Of a DNA stretch of 20,066 nucleotides, positions 12,360 through 20,066 are shown piece after piece; position 1 is the first letter of the stretch; every line of letters starts with the position of its first letter. The notes beneath the pieces are model-generated. The model saw only the letters and a list, made by a program, of their open reading frames with translations. It was not told the origin of the DNA and did not search any database. Made by a program: the position numbers and the translations under genes. This stretch comes from JAHJQT01 sp964494655. Its GTDB lineage: Bacteria > Patescibacteriota > Minisyncoccia > Portnoybacterales > UBA2143. Where the stretch lies: NCBI GenBank assembly GCA_964494655.1, contig CAZBRM010000009.1, positions 1 through 20,066 on the forward strand, read 5' to 3'.

Positions 12360-12528
12360 AAAAGAAAATGATAGCTTTGAAATATGGGTTAAAGAAAAGC
12401 CAATCCAAGGACAGGCGAATCGAGCAATAATAACTATTTTATCTGATTATTTTAAAATTCCAAGAGAAAATATTAAATTAATTAGAGGATTTAAACAGAG
12501 AAATAAGATTTTTGAAGTAATAAAATGA
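12307..12528 (+). CDS. yggU: DUF167/YggU family protein
   Basis: A 73-residue protein of the DUF167/YggU family. It shows the family order: a strand with IKVKTYPQAGKQEII, then FEIWVKEKPIQGQANRAIITILSDYF (the A/G-x-A-N-x-A-x-x-x-x-L-A/S helix) and the closing PRENIKLIRGFKQRNKIFEV, where I-x-L-I-x-G-x-x-x-R-x-K is highly conserved. The fold is known from structures but the molecular role is not. Length is normal for the short version. The end overlaps the next gene by four bases (ATGA), suggesting coupling with the TsaB-like gene. Confidence 0.9.
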   Translation: MLIKVKTYPQAGKQEIIKKENDSFEIWVKEKPIQGQANRAIITILSDYFKIPRENIKLIRGFKQRNKIFEVIK

Positions 12529-12779
12529 ATTTGATTATTGATTTATCAAAAGAACCTTGTTTAATTTTAAAGCAAGGAAATAAAAAAATATCTAGTCATC
12601 AATGGACTGGGCTTTATCAGTTAAGCGAAACACTTTTATTAGAAATTGATACATTTTTAAAAAAGAATAAAATTAAATTGAAAGATATAAAAGAAATCAA
12701 AGTTATTCCCAGCAAGGAATCTTTAGTCAGCACCAGAATCGCTAAAGCAGTTGCCTTAGGGTTAAAGATTAAGCCATAA
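12525..12779 (+). CDS. Short TsaB-like protein (degenerate N-terminal half)
   Basis: An 84-residue protein whose layout recalls the N-terminal half of TsaB, a partner in threonylcarbamoyladenosine (t6A) tRNA modification. It begins LIIDLSKEPCLILKQ (phosphate-1-like strand of the actin fold), has a LSETLLLEIDTFLKKNKIKLKDIKEIKVI block equivalent to the TsaB helix before its GPGSFTGLR loop, and then PSKESLVSTRIAKAVALGL, where the GPGSFTG motif has become PSKESLVST while the following R-I-A-x-A-x-A-L-G-L helix remains. TsaB is normally about 190-230 residues, so the second half is absent. It may be a reduced scaffold rather than a full TsaB. The assignment rests on pattern and neighbourhood, so it is moderate. 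Confidence 0.5.
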   Translation: MNLIIDLSKEPCLILKQGNKKISSHQWTGLYQLSETLLLEIDTFLKKNKIKLKDIKEIKVIPSKESLVSTRIAKAVALGLKIKP

Positions 12780-12780
12780 C

Positions 12781-12809
12781 TTGCTTTTTTCTTACTTTTA
12801 TTTTATAGT
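12781..12809 (+). promoter_or_regulatory. Promoter for the 12887 orphan unit
   Basis: TTGCTT (12781-12786), a 17-base spacer and TATAGT (12804-12809) begin two bases after the TsaB-like stop codon. The predicted transcription start is near 12816, giving a leader of about 70 bases that contains an inverted repeat and a strong Shine-Dalgarno sequence. Confidence 0.6.
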
Positions 12810-12825
12810 TCAATTATTAACAAAC

Positions 12826-12849
12826 AGCCAAACCAAAAGAGATTTGGCT
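12826..12849. repeat. 7-bp inverted repeat in the 12887 leader
   Basis: AGCCAAA (12826-12832) and TTTGGCT (12843-12849) are exact reverse complements with a 10-base spacer. The repeat lies about 10 bases past the predicted transcription start and has no T-run, so it is more likely an operator or leader hairpin than a terminator. Confidence 0.4.
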
Positions 12850-12886
12850 TGATTGTACTTTAACTTTTGAATAAGGAGGTAAAGAA

Positions 12887-13246
12887 ATGGCAAAGATAGG
12901 TAAATTTTTAGATAGTTTGGGCAGACGGCTTGAGGAAAATCGTGATGGCTTGATATTCTTTGATTGTTTTTTGAAAAACAATCTCGTTAGAGAACTCGAT
13001 AACAGAAGCATCCGAAGCGGTTTATTAGTTAATTTAGAAACAAATTTTGCTGATAAACAATCCTGGGGAACTATCTATCAGATTGTCGCAGAAATCCTTT
13101 TTAATGCAGCATTAAGAGAACATTCAGAGGTTCATCCTGACATTTTTAATGAGGCTGACAGTGTATCATTGACATTTTGCCAAGTGGCAAAGGAACAATT
13201 AGGGTTTGATATGGAATTTATTCCAATTAAATCGCCAATGAAATGA
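12887..13246 (+). CDS. Hypothetical protein (119 aa) ending at an in-frame UGA before a winged-helix-like segment
   Basis: Family not recognised. AAGGAGG at 12873-12879, seven bases before ATG, sets the start. The protein is soluble: an N-terminal helix with KFLDSLGRRLEENRDG, a middle with LVNLETNF and SWGTIYQIVAEILFNAAL, and a C-terminal part SLTFCQVAKEQLGFD resembling helix 2 of a helix-turn-helix. The frame stops at TGA 13244-13246, but the 30 codons after it continue in the same frame as a typical winged-helix wing (WLREGLVEV...LTQKGE) to TAA 13337-13339. Read through, the product would be a 150-residue protein with a complete-looking wHTH. Either this is a nonsense mutation in a regulator gene or the UGA is read through; sequencing error is also possible. 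Other UGA stops in the window are at gene overlaps. Confidence 0.6.
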   Translation: MAKIGKFLDSLGRRLEENRDGLIFFDCFLKNNLVRELDNRSIRSGLLVNLETNFADKQSWGTIYQIVAEILFNAALREHSEVHPDIFNEADSVSLTFCQVAKEQLGFDMEFIPIKSPMK

Positions 13247-13339
13247 TGGTTGAGGGAGGGATTAGTGGAAGTTAAAGATGGCTATGTCGAGCTTACCCAA
13301 AAAGGAGAGCAAACTACAGAAAAAGTTAAGAGAGTTTAA
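13247..13339 (+). pseudogene. In-frame winged-helix tail after UGA of the 12887 gene
   Basis: Thirty codons directly after the TGA, in the same frame, encode WLREGLVEV followed by KDGYVELTQKGEQ and a basic end, the standard last helix and wing of a winged helix-turn-helix protein. No good independent start is seen: GTG at 13265 lies only four bases after GGGAGGG and would omit the helix. I therefore treat it as the detached end of the upstream gene rather than a separate gene. Confidence 0.5.
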
Positions 13340-13374
13340 TTGCGTAATAACAAAGAAAAGAAAGGAGTAATGAC

Positions 13375-13686
13375 ATGAGAAATTTAACAATTGAAGAGCA
13401 AATACAAAAGCTTCGTGATTTAGTTTATGATGTTAGGATGGCGCTGTGCCGGCCTCTTCAAGAAGGAGAGACAATCACATCCAGCATGGTTGATGAATTT
13501 ATCAAAACAGATGTTTTAACAATTTCTGAAAAAACACGGCAGCTGAATAACATTTGGGAAGCCACAGGAGAGATGTTAAATATTATGGACGGAAAATGGA
13601 AGGGTTGGCCTCCGCCAGAAATTCATCATCTAAAAGAATGCCAGCGATCGTTGGCGACTTGGAAACTAGAAGCTAATGTGTGTTAA
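13375..13686 (+). CDS. Hypothetical helical protein (103 aa)
   Basis: Not recognised. The 103-residue product is soluble and largely helical: TIEEQIQKLRDLVYDVRMALCRPLQEG, then ITSSMVDEFIKTDVLTISEKTRQLNNIWEATGEMLNIMDG, a WKGWPPPE turn, and a final helix HHLKECQRSLATWKLEANVC. It has three cysteines (including the penultimate-region C-terminal one) and several tryptophans. AAAGGAG at 13361-13367, seven bases before ATG, is the start signal. No promoter is obvious between it and the 12887 gene, so the two probably share a transcript that ends at the strong terminator at 13709. G+C is visibly higher than in the flanking conserved genes. Foreign origin is possible. Confidence 0.7.
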   Translation: MRNLTIEEQIQKLRDLVYDVRMALCRPLQEGETITSSMVDEFIKTDVLTISEKTRQLNNIWEATGEMLNIMDGKWKGWPPPEIHHLKECQRSLATWKLEANVC

Positions 13687-13708
13687 CGCGCGTCGAGAAA
13701 AGTATGTG

Positions 13709-13748
13709 GGTGTTGATTCTGAATTAATTCAGAATCAGCGCCTTTTTT
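13709..13748 (+). terminator. Strong intrinsic terminator after the 12887-13686 unit
   Basis: GGTGTTGATTCTGAATT (13709-13725) and AATTCAGAATCAGCGCC (13726-13742) pair along 15 or more bp (two G-U pairs) with the central AATT bases as loop, followed by six T (13743-13748). Confidence 0.9.
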
Positions 13749-13781
13749 ATTTATTAAAAATAGATTATTATTGAATTAAGT

Positions 13782-14744
13782 ATGAATTTATTAGAAAAAT
13801 CAATTTTAGCTACTTTAGTGTATTATGATATTTTGGATCGTCCTTTGACTAGTTGGGAAGTTTTTAAGTATTTAATTAGAATTAAAAATATAAAATTAAA
13901 TGAAGTTTTAGATATTTTAGAAAATAGTTCAAAATTAAATAAATTAATAAGTCAAAAAAATGGCTTTTATTTTTTAAAAAACAGACAAGCAATTATTAAA
14001 AAAAGAATTAAACGGCATAAAATAGCAGATAGAAAATGGAAAAAAGCTAAACGCGCAATTAAATTATTTCAAATGATTCCTTTTGTAAGAATGGTTGCCG
14101 TAAGTGGTTCTTTAGCAATGAACAATACAAGAGAAAATTCAGATATTGATTTATTAATTGTGACTAAAACTGGCCGTATCTGGACGTGTCGCGGACTTAT
14201 TACTATATTTTCCCATTTAATCGGAAAGCGTCGGCATGGAGTTTTAACTAAAGACCGGTTCTGTCTTAATCATTATTTAACGGAAAAGTCATTAAAGATT
14301 CCCTATAAAAGTTTATATAACGCTCAAACATACGCTCATCTAATGCTTTTTTGGCAAAGTAAAAATGATTTGTATAAAAGATTTCAGAAAGCTAATCAAT
14401 GGGTAAGTGAGTATTTAACTTTTTATCCAATTATCCAAAAAGGTTATTTAAGAGAAATTAAATCAAATTATTTTTTTAAGGATATAAGGGAATTAAAGGA
14501 ATTTGTTCTTAACGGAGCAATAGGAAATTTTACAGAATTTATTTTAAAAAAAATTCAGCAAGCAAGAATTAAAAAAGACCCCTTAACTTATCAATCTGGT
14601 GGACGAGTAGTTTTTAGCGATAATCAATTAGAATTCCATCCTAACTCTCCGGAAAAATGGATTTTAGAAAAATATAATCAGAAAATGAAAAAACTCGGTT
14701 TTGAAAAATTAGGAAACGAAAATGACTCAGGTTTAATTCCATAA
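13782..14744 (+). CDS. Nucleotidyltransferase-domain protein with N-terminal winged-helix-like region
   Basis: A 320-residue protein. Residues about 1-75 read like a winged helix (LLEKSILATLVYYDILDRPLTSWEVFKYL ... NGFYFLKNRQ). The central part carries the polymerase-beta-type nucleotidyltransferase signature VSGSLAMNNTRENSDIDLLIV with S108-G109-S110 and catalytic D121 and D123. The remainder is helical with several aromatic residues (about 180-260) and a Lys-rich C-terminus. Proteins of this layout are common and uncharacterised in Patescibacteria; substrate unknown. Downstream is the groE promoter, upstream a terminator, so it is transcribed alone. No Shine-Dalgarno sequence. TATTAT at 13766-13771 is a weak -10 candidate that would leave a very short leader. 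Confidence 0.7.
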   Translation: MNLLEKSILATLVYYDILDRPLTSWEVFKYLIRIKNIKLNEVLDILENSSKLNKLISQKNGFYFLKNRQAIIKKRIKRHKIADRKWKKAKRAIKLFQMIPFVRMVAVSGSLAMNNTRENSDIDLLIVTKTGRIWTCRGLITIFSHLIGKRRHGVLTKDRFCLNHYLTEKSLKIPYKSLYNAQTYAHLMLFWQSKNDLYKRFQKANQWVSEYLTFYPIIQKGYLREIKSNYFFKDIRELKEFVLNGAIGNFTEFILKKIQQARIKKDPLTYQSGGRVVFSDNQLEFHPNSPEKWILEKYNQKMKKLGFEKLGNENDSGLIP

Positions 14745-14746
14745 AG

Positions 14747-14775
14747 TTGACAATTTAAGTTTTTTTTATTAAGAT
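14747..14775 (+). promoter_or_regulatory. Sigma-70-type promoter of the groESL operon
   Basis: TTGACA (14747-14752), a 17-base spacer and TAAGAT (14770-14775) lie just after the preceding stop codon. The leader to ATG 14866 is about 84 bases, T-rich, and lacks a Shine-Dalgarno sequence. No CIRCE element (TTAGCACTC-N9-GAGTGCTAA) is present between the promoter and groES. Confidence 0.7.
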
Positions 14776-14865
14776 TAAGGTAAAATAAGACAGAGTTACC
14801 AAATATCTAACAATATCTTTTTCTATTTTATTGTTTTTTATTTGTTATCAACTGTTATTTAAAAT

Positions 14866-15141
14866 ATGAACATTAAGCCATTAGGTGACAAGGTTCTTAT
14901 TGAACCGATATCAGTTGAAGACAAAACTGCTTCCGGCATTATTCTTCCTGATACTGCTGATAAAGAAAAGCCTGAACAAGGCAAAGTAATAGAAGTTGGT
15001 CCTGGAAAACCCAATAAGCCGATGAGTGTTAAAAAGGGCGATATCGTGCTTTTTACAAAATACGGACCAAATGAAATTAAAATAAATAATAAAGAGTATT
15101 TAATTGCTAAGGAGGAAGATATACTCGCTATTTTGGAATAA
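14866..15141 (+). CDS. groES: Co-chaperonin GroES
   Basis: A 91-residue GroES, the heptameric lid of the GroEL folding chamber. Family features in order: [13 protein letters not shown] (3-15), the mobile loop with [11 protein letters not shown] (about 19-29), [14 protein letters not shown] (about 34-47), the [18 protein letters not shown] block and the closing strand EEDILAILE. Length is close to the usual 94-97. It is followed 79 bases later by groEL in the same direction, so both are one operon, under the promoter at 14747-14775. No Shine-Dalgarno sequence precedes the ATG. Confidence 0.97.
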   Translation: MNIKPLGDKVLIEPISVEDKTASGIILPDTADKEKPEQGKVIEVGPGKPNKPMSVKKGDIVLFTKYGPNEIKINNKEYLIAKEEDILAILE

Positions 15142-15154
15142 ATTTAAAAACCCA

Positions 15155-16864
<1,710 letters not shown>

Positions 16865-16883
16865 TTTGAAACTGAATCTGAAT

Positions 16884-16917
16884 AAAAAATAGCTCTGATT
16901 AATCAGGGCTATTTTTT
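16884..16917 (+). terminator. Intrinsic terminator of the groESL operon
   Basis: AAAAAATAGCTCTGATT (16884-16900) and AATCAGGGCTATTTTTT (16901-16917) are complementary over 15 or more bp with one G-U pair and an AATT-type loop; the last six bases of the stem form the T-run. The symmetry would also allow termination from the opposite side. Confidence 0.88.
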
Positions 16918-16923
16918 ATTAAC

Positions 16924-16951
16924 TTGATTTTATATTTTAATATGTTAATAT
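16924..16951 (+). promoter_or_regulatory. Promoter for the 17027 membrane protein
   Basis: TTGATT (16924-16929), a 16-base spacer and TAATAT (16946-16951), the latter preceded by TG-T to make an extended -10. The transcription start would be close to 16958, inside the palindrome at 16954-16979. Confidence 0.55.
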
Positions 16952-16953
16952 TT

Positions 16954-16979
16954 ATTTATTACCGAATTTGGTAATAAAT
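16954..16979. repeat. 26-bp operator-like palindrome overlapping a predicted transcription start
   Basis: ATTTATTACC (16954-16963) and GGTAATAAAT (16970-16979) are perfect reverse complements around GAATTT. The site begins two bases after the -10 of the promoter at 16924-16951, the classical place for a repressor operator. No T-run follows, so a terminator is unlikely. I do not match it to a known regulator. Confidence 0.55.
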
Positions 16980-17026
16980 TGCACCTTAAAATAAAAATAA
17001 ATCATATTTGAAAGGAGGAAAGAAAG

Positions 17027-17923
17027 ATGGAACAAGAAACAAAGGAGTTCAGGAAAGGCTGTTTTATCGGTGGATTTTTTACTGTTTTAGTTTGGTTCTT
17101 AATGGTGTTTTCCAACAATCGCTCTTTGTTTTGGTTTGGAATCATTGCTGGTTTAGCTGGCGGCTATATTTCTTATCGATTCAAGGAATTTATCAAGAAA
17201 GCGCCAATTGCTTGGAAGTACGTAGAGGACAAAAGTGGCAGGGTATTTAAGAAATCTCTGGATGCATTTTTGGAAATATTCCGCCCGCATCCAATTGCTC
17301 ATTTATTTACTCTTGTTTGTCTACTGGTTCCTGCTATGGCCTCAATAGGCCTCTTGTTAATAAGCCCGAAAGAAAAAATAGATAGTTTTTTGTTTTTTTT
17401 AATGTTGCTGTTAATGGTTATCTTGGTGTGGATACTATTGCTTGACGGAATACTGACTTGTTTTTTGGATAGATGGAAAATAAGTATAAAGTATAGTTCA
17501 TATCAAAGGACTTCTTGCAAATACATAGATATGCCAATAACTTACCGCAATATATTCTACTTGTTGCTGATTGCCCCCTTGTGGGTTTTGGGATTTATCC
17601 TCTGGAGAACTATCAGATTTTTCATTTGGGATCTCTGGCGTGGAGTTATCCTATTGATTATTTTCTTCCTGCGCTTTCTGTTCAAGCTCTTTATTTTGGT
17701 TCATTGCCAAGAAAGAATTATGTGCGCAGTTGACGGTACTATCGGTGGCACAGTTGTTTCGTTTTGGTCCTTGCATTATTCAAATTTTCCTATTTGGACA
17801 GTTCCTTTTTTGGCCCTAATCGGAGGATTAGCCGGAGTCGCTTTCGGAGAATTCAACCGATTGATTGTTCTTCGTAAATGGCTATCTGGATATATCCCAG
17901 ACCAATATCAGTCTCAATTATAA
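17027..17923 (+). CDS. Hypothetical polytopic membrane protein (298 aa)
   Basis: Not recognised. The 298-residue product has about seven or eight hydrophobic segments: roughly 14-27, 34-50, 91-113, 118-145, 175-193, 205-222 and two near 240-280, where Gly-rich stretches (DGTIGGTVVSF and LIGGLAGVAFGEF) occur. The first pair ends in GLAGGYISYRFKEFIKK, a motif partly echoed by the last (GGLAGVAFGEFNRL), which hints at an internal duplication. Loops carry Lys/Arg. No transporter or enzyme motif is seen. AAGGAGG at 17012-17018, eight bases before ATG, sets the start. It has its own promoter, operator-like palindrome and terminator, and looks richer in G+C than its neighbours, like the genes at 1873, 10109, 12887 and 13375. 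Confidence 0.7.
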   Translation: MEQETKEFRKGCFIGGFFTVLVWFLMVFSNNRSLFWFGIIAGLAGGYISYRFKEFIKKAPIAWKYVEDKSGRVFKKSLDAFLEIFRPHPIAHLFTLVCLLVPAMASIGLLLISPKEKIDSFLFFLMLLLMVILVWILLLDGILTCFLDRWKISIKYSSYQRTSCKYIDMPITYRNIFYLLLIAPLWVLGFILWRTIRFFIWDLWRGVILLIIFFLRFLFKLFILVHCQERIMCAVDGTIGGTVVSFWSLHYSNFPIWTVPFLALIGGLAGVAFGEFNRLIVLRKWLSGYIPDQYQSQL

Positions 17924-17947
17924 CCTATACTCAGCTCAATAGAGCTT

Positions 17948-17978
17948 GGCCGTCTCCATATAACGAGGCGGTCTTTTT
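17948..17978 (+). terminator. Intrinsic terminator after the 17027 gene
   Basis: GGCCGTCTC (17948-17956) pairs over 9 bp (two G-U pairs) with GAGGCGGTC (17965-17973) around an 8-base loop; five T follow at 17974-17978. Confidence 0.87.
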
Positions 17979-17991
17979 AATTTATAACAGG

Positions 17992-18020
17992 TTGCAAGAT
18001 TAACTAGACGGGGATATAAT
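17992..18020 (+). promoter_or_regulatory. Promoter of the lemA-htpX region
   Basis: TTGCAA (17992-17997), a 17-base spacer and a consensus TATAAT (18015-18020). The leader to ATG 18121 is about 94 bases, very AT-rich, without a convincing Shine-Dalgarno sequence. Confidence 0.7.
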
Positions 18021-18120
18021 GGAAATATAAATATATAAATATTAATTTAATAATACTTAGAACAAGTTTATTTAAATTTTTAATTTAAAAGTTTAGAGAG
18101 ATTTGTTTTTAGATAAAAAA

Positions 18121-18678
18121 ATGGGACGTTTTTTATGGATACTTATTGCCGTAATCGTTCTGGTTATTTTTTGGTTAATAGCTATTTATAATGGACTAAT
18201 TAAACTAAGAAATAGAACTGATGAGGCCTGGTCAGATATAGATGTTCAATTAAAAAGGAGATATAATTTAATTCCTAATTTAGTTGAAACAGTTAAAGGA
18301 TATGCCAAGCACGAAAGAGAGCTTTTTGAAAAAGTTACTAAGGCGCGAACAACTGCTATGGGCGCGCAAGCTCCAGGAGATAAAGCGCAAGCAGAAAATA
18401 TGCTTACGGGCGCTTTAAAATCACTATTTGCGGTAGCAGAAAATTATCCTGATTTGAAAGCTAATCAGAATTTCTTGGAACTACAAAGAGAATTAAGCGA
18501 TACAGAAAATAAGATTCAGGCAGCTAGAAGGTTTTATAATGGCAATGTTAGAGATTTCAATATTAAGATTGAAACATTTCCTAATAATTTAGTTGCCGGA
18601 ACATTGAATTTTAAGAAGAGAGATTTCTTTGAATTAGAATCTAAAGAAGAAAAAGAACCTGTTAAAGTTGAGTTTTAN
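18121..18678 (+). CDS. lemA: LemA family membrane protein
   Basis: A 185-residue LemA protein. It has one N-terminal membrane helix (about 3-23, FLWILIAVIVLVIFWLIAIYN) and the family core: LRNRTDEAWSDIDVQLKRRYNLIPNLVETVKGYAKHE (about 29-65), ELFEKVTKARTTAMGA, LFAVAENYPDLKANQNFLELQRELSDTENKI and AARRFYNGNVRDFN. The C-terminus ends PVKVEF, the usual LemA end, and the next codon is TA followed by N (18676-18678), so a TAA or TAG is likely lost in the assembly gap. ATG 18121 is chosen over TTG 18103 because the hydrophobic helix starts there. LemA and HtpX are often adjacent, as here; the role of LemA is not settled. Confidence 0.9.
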
Positions 18679-18777
18679 NNNNNNNNNNNNNNNNNNNNNN
18701 NNNNNNNNNNNNNNNNNNNNNNNNNNNNNNNNNNNNNNNNNNNNNNNNNNNNNNNNNNNNNNNNNNNNNNNNNNNNN
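18678..18777. other. Assembly gap of exactly 100 N
   Basis: One hundred consecutive undetermined bases, a conventional filler length, separate lemA from htpX. The true distance is unknown. The gap removes the third base of the probable lemA stop codon and the start codon of htpX. Confidence 0.98.
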
Positions 18778-18779
18778 CT

Positions 18780-19670
18780 ACGCTTTATACTCAAAAAGAT
18801 AAAAATATACGCAAAACCTGGTTCTTGATTTTTATCTTCCTTATTTTTATTATCGGACTTGGTTGGGTTTTTTCTTATCAGTTTCAAAGTCCTGTTATTT
18901 TAGTCATAGCGGTAGTTTTTAGTTCTTCGATGAGTTTTATTTCTTATTGGTACTCAGATAAGATTGTTTTGAAAATGAGTCAGGCTAAAGAAATTAAAAA
19001 ACAGGATAATCCTGAATTATATCGTTTAGTTGAAAATCTTTGTATTACAGCTGGATTACCTCTGCCAAGAATATATATTGTAGAAGAAATATCTCCAAAC
19101 GCTTTTGCTACTGGACGCGACCCTAAACACGCGGTTATTGCTGTCACTAGAGGACTTTTGGAAAAATTAGATCGTTCAGAATTAGAAGGGGTTTTAGCGC
19201 ACGAATTAAGCCACATTGGCAATCGTGATATTCTTTTGCAAACTGTAGTTGTTGTTTTAGTCGGTATGGTTGCTTTGCTTTCTGATTGGTTTGTACGCTG
19301 GAGCGTCTTTGGGAGAAATAGACGCAGTAATAATCAAGGCGGAGGTCAGTTTGCAGGAATTATGGTTTTAATCGGTTTTGTTTTAGCTATTCTTTCTCCT
19401 TTTATCGCTACTTTAATTCATATGGCTATTTCACGTAAAAGAGAATTTTTAGCTGATGCTGACAGCGCTTTATTAACTCGTTATCCTGAAGGATTAGCTC
19501 GCGCTTTAGAAAAGATTTCTCAAGATCAAACACCATTAAAAGTAGCTAATAAAGCAACAGCTCATCTTTATATCTCAAATCCTTTTAAAGGGAAAAAAGT
19601 AAGAAAAATTTTTAACACTCATCCTCCGATAGAAGAAAGAATTAGTATTCTGCGTGGGATGGAAATTTAA
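18780..19670 (+). CDS. htpX: HtpX-type membrane zinc metalloprotease (start codon lost in gap)
   Basis: The M48 protease HtpX, a membrane enzyme in quality control of membrane proteins. The reading frame enters from the gap: directly after the N run, codons read TLYTQKDKNIRKTWF, the recognisable HtpX N-terminus, so only the first one to few codons are missing; the internal TTG at 18825 is not the start. Two N-terminal membrane helices (bases about 18822-18870 and 18885-18950) precede the catalytic site AHELSHIGNRD (HExxH at 19200-19214) and the third ligand in REFLADADSA (about 19440-19470). Two more helices lie between them (about 19230-19290 and 19357-19425). The C-terminal NTHPPIEERI motif is intact. 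About 297 residues are visible, full family length. Confidence 0.93.
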   Translation, partial: TLYTQKDKNIRKTWFLIFIFLIFIIGLGWVFSYQFQSPVILVIAVVFSSSMSFISYWYSDKIVLKMSQAKEIKKQDNPELYRLVENLCITAGLPLPRIYIVEEISPNAFATGRDPKHAVIAVTRGLLEKLDRSELEGVLAHELSHIGNRDILLQTVVVVLVGMVALLSDWFVRWSVFGRNRRSNNQGGGQFAGIMVLIGFVLAILSPFIATLIHMAISRKREFLADADSALLTRYPEGLARALEKISQDQTPLKVANKATAHLYISNPFKGKKVRKIFNTHPPIEERISILRGMEI

Positions 19671-19672
19671 TT

Positions 19673-19924
19673 ATGGGAATATTATTTGATACAAATAAAA
19701 AAATATATCGCAGAGATTTTGAGAAATTTTTAAGAGATATTCCAGAATTATCAGATACAGAGCGTTCATATATTGAAGGTGTTTTTCAAGACTCTTTAAA
19801 AGATGGATTAACTGAATATGAATTAAAAAAGGAAATTGAAAGATTAAGAAATAATCCGAATGATGAAATAGATTCTTTTGAAATAGGAAAGATAAAAGAG
19901 AAATTGATCGAAGCTTTAAAATAA
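19673..19924 (+). CDS. Hypothetical protein (83 aa) downstream of htpX
   Basis: Not recognised. An 83-residue soluble acidic protein, mostly helical: YRRDFEKFLRDIPELSDTERSYIEGVF, then LTEYELKKEIERLRNNPNDEIDSFEIGKIKEKLIEAL. The sequence looks like a small helical adaptor or DNA/RNA-binding element but shows no signature motif. It begins two bases after the htpX stop and ends three bases before the tRNA gene, so it appears to be part of the lemA-htpX transcript. No Shine-Dalgarno sequence. Confidence 0.65.
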   Translation: MGILFDTNKKIYRRDFEKFLRDIPELSDTERSYIEGVFQDSLKDGLTEYELKKEIERLRNNPNDEIDSFEIGKIKEKLIEALK

Positions 19925-19927
19925 TAT

Positions 19928-20019
<92 letters not shown>

Positions 20020-20066
20020 AATCACATTTCTAAAAAATTAAGGTTGGTTGTAAATAAAGATTTTAC

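Noticed and set aside
13244..13246. Genome-wide reassignment of UGA to an amino acid (as in Gracilibacteria/Absconditabacteria)
   Set aside because: ybaB, engB, the zincin gene and yggU end properly at UGA, and no conserved gene in the window contains an in-frame UGA.
14776..14865. CIRCE or other heat-shock operator upstream of groES
   Set aside because: I searched for TTAGCACTC-N9-GAGTGCTAA and similar and found nothing close.
17008..17733. Short + strand frames at 17008-17250 and 17515-17733
   Set aside because: They overlap the 17027 membrane protein in other frames. The strong SD fits ATG 17027, and the products show no domain.
17991..18005. TTGCAAGATTAAC resembling the left end of the fold-back element at 7396 (TTGCAAGATAAC)
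   Set aside because: The match is about a dozen bases with an insertion, has no matching partner arm, and the bases are explained by the -35 of the lemA promoter.

Overview
The window is an AT-rich stretch in which every supportable protein gene and the single tRNA lie on the + strand. Genes are short and tightly packed, often overlapping by a few bases, and many are small or unrecognised. The standard code (UGA as stop, UGG as Trp) fits. Gene content and style suggest a Candidate Phyla Radiation (Patescibacteria/Parcubacteria-like) genome: a short YbaB, a TsaB-like remnant-sized protein, an SPFH protein, EngB, a stand-alone PD-(D/E)XK nuclease, a LemA/HtpX pair and many small membrane proteins. 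That assignment is inference; no rRNA is present to test it. A run of 100 N (18678-18777) marks a scaffold gap.

Layout. 1-1708: tail of a membrane protein, a YgjP-like metalloprotease, an ASCH-domain protein and a membrane-anchored thermonuclease with an Excalibur-like tail. 1709-3136: leader region and an orphan protein with its own terminator, a YdjM-like membrane hydrolase, and a remnant of an ABC-transporter ATPase gene. 3160-5622: a small protein plus nucleotidyltransferase pair that resembles a toxin-antitoxin module, YbaB, two small membrane proteins, and a protein with a V4R-like C-terminus. 5645-7364: exonuclease VII, with a large subunit carrying an N-terminal HRDC domain, followed by the small subunit. 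7396-7556: a 161-bp fold-back element. 7566-10039: SPFH/prohibitin-like protein, a hypothetical, EngB GTPase and a nuclease with four cysteines. 10041-12779: an orphan gene, PspC-like protein, a retaining glycosyltransferase, a zincin, a small basic ORF, YggU and a TsaB-like protein. 12781-13748: an orphan module whose first gene has an in-frame UGA followed by a winged-helix-like tail. 13782-16917: a nucleotidyltransferase and the groES-groEL operon. 16924-17978: an orphan membrane protein with an operator-like palindrome. 17992-20017: lemA, assembly gap, htpX, a hypothetical and tRNA-Ser(GGA).

Two expression styles coexist. Conserved genes mostly lack a Shine-Dalgarno (SD) sequence and, where a promoter is visible, often use an extended -10 (TGnTATAAT) directly after a T-tract, with the start codon close to or at the predicted transcription start. 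Five unrecognised genes (1873, 10109, 12887, 13375, 17027) instead carry a strong (A)AGGAG(G) SD. Four of these five have a -35/-10 promoter with 16-17 bp spacing close upstream, and all end at, or lie in a short unit ending at, a strong hairpin terminator. They also look richer in G+C. This contrast, the fold-back element, the HRDC-XseA fusion and the UGA-interrupted winged-helix protein are the points most worth following up.
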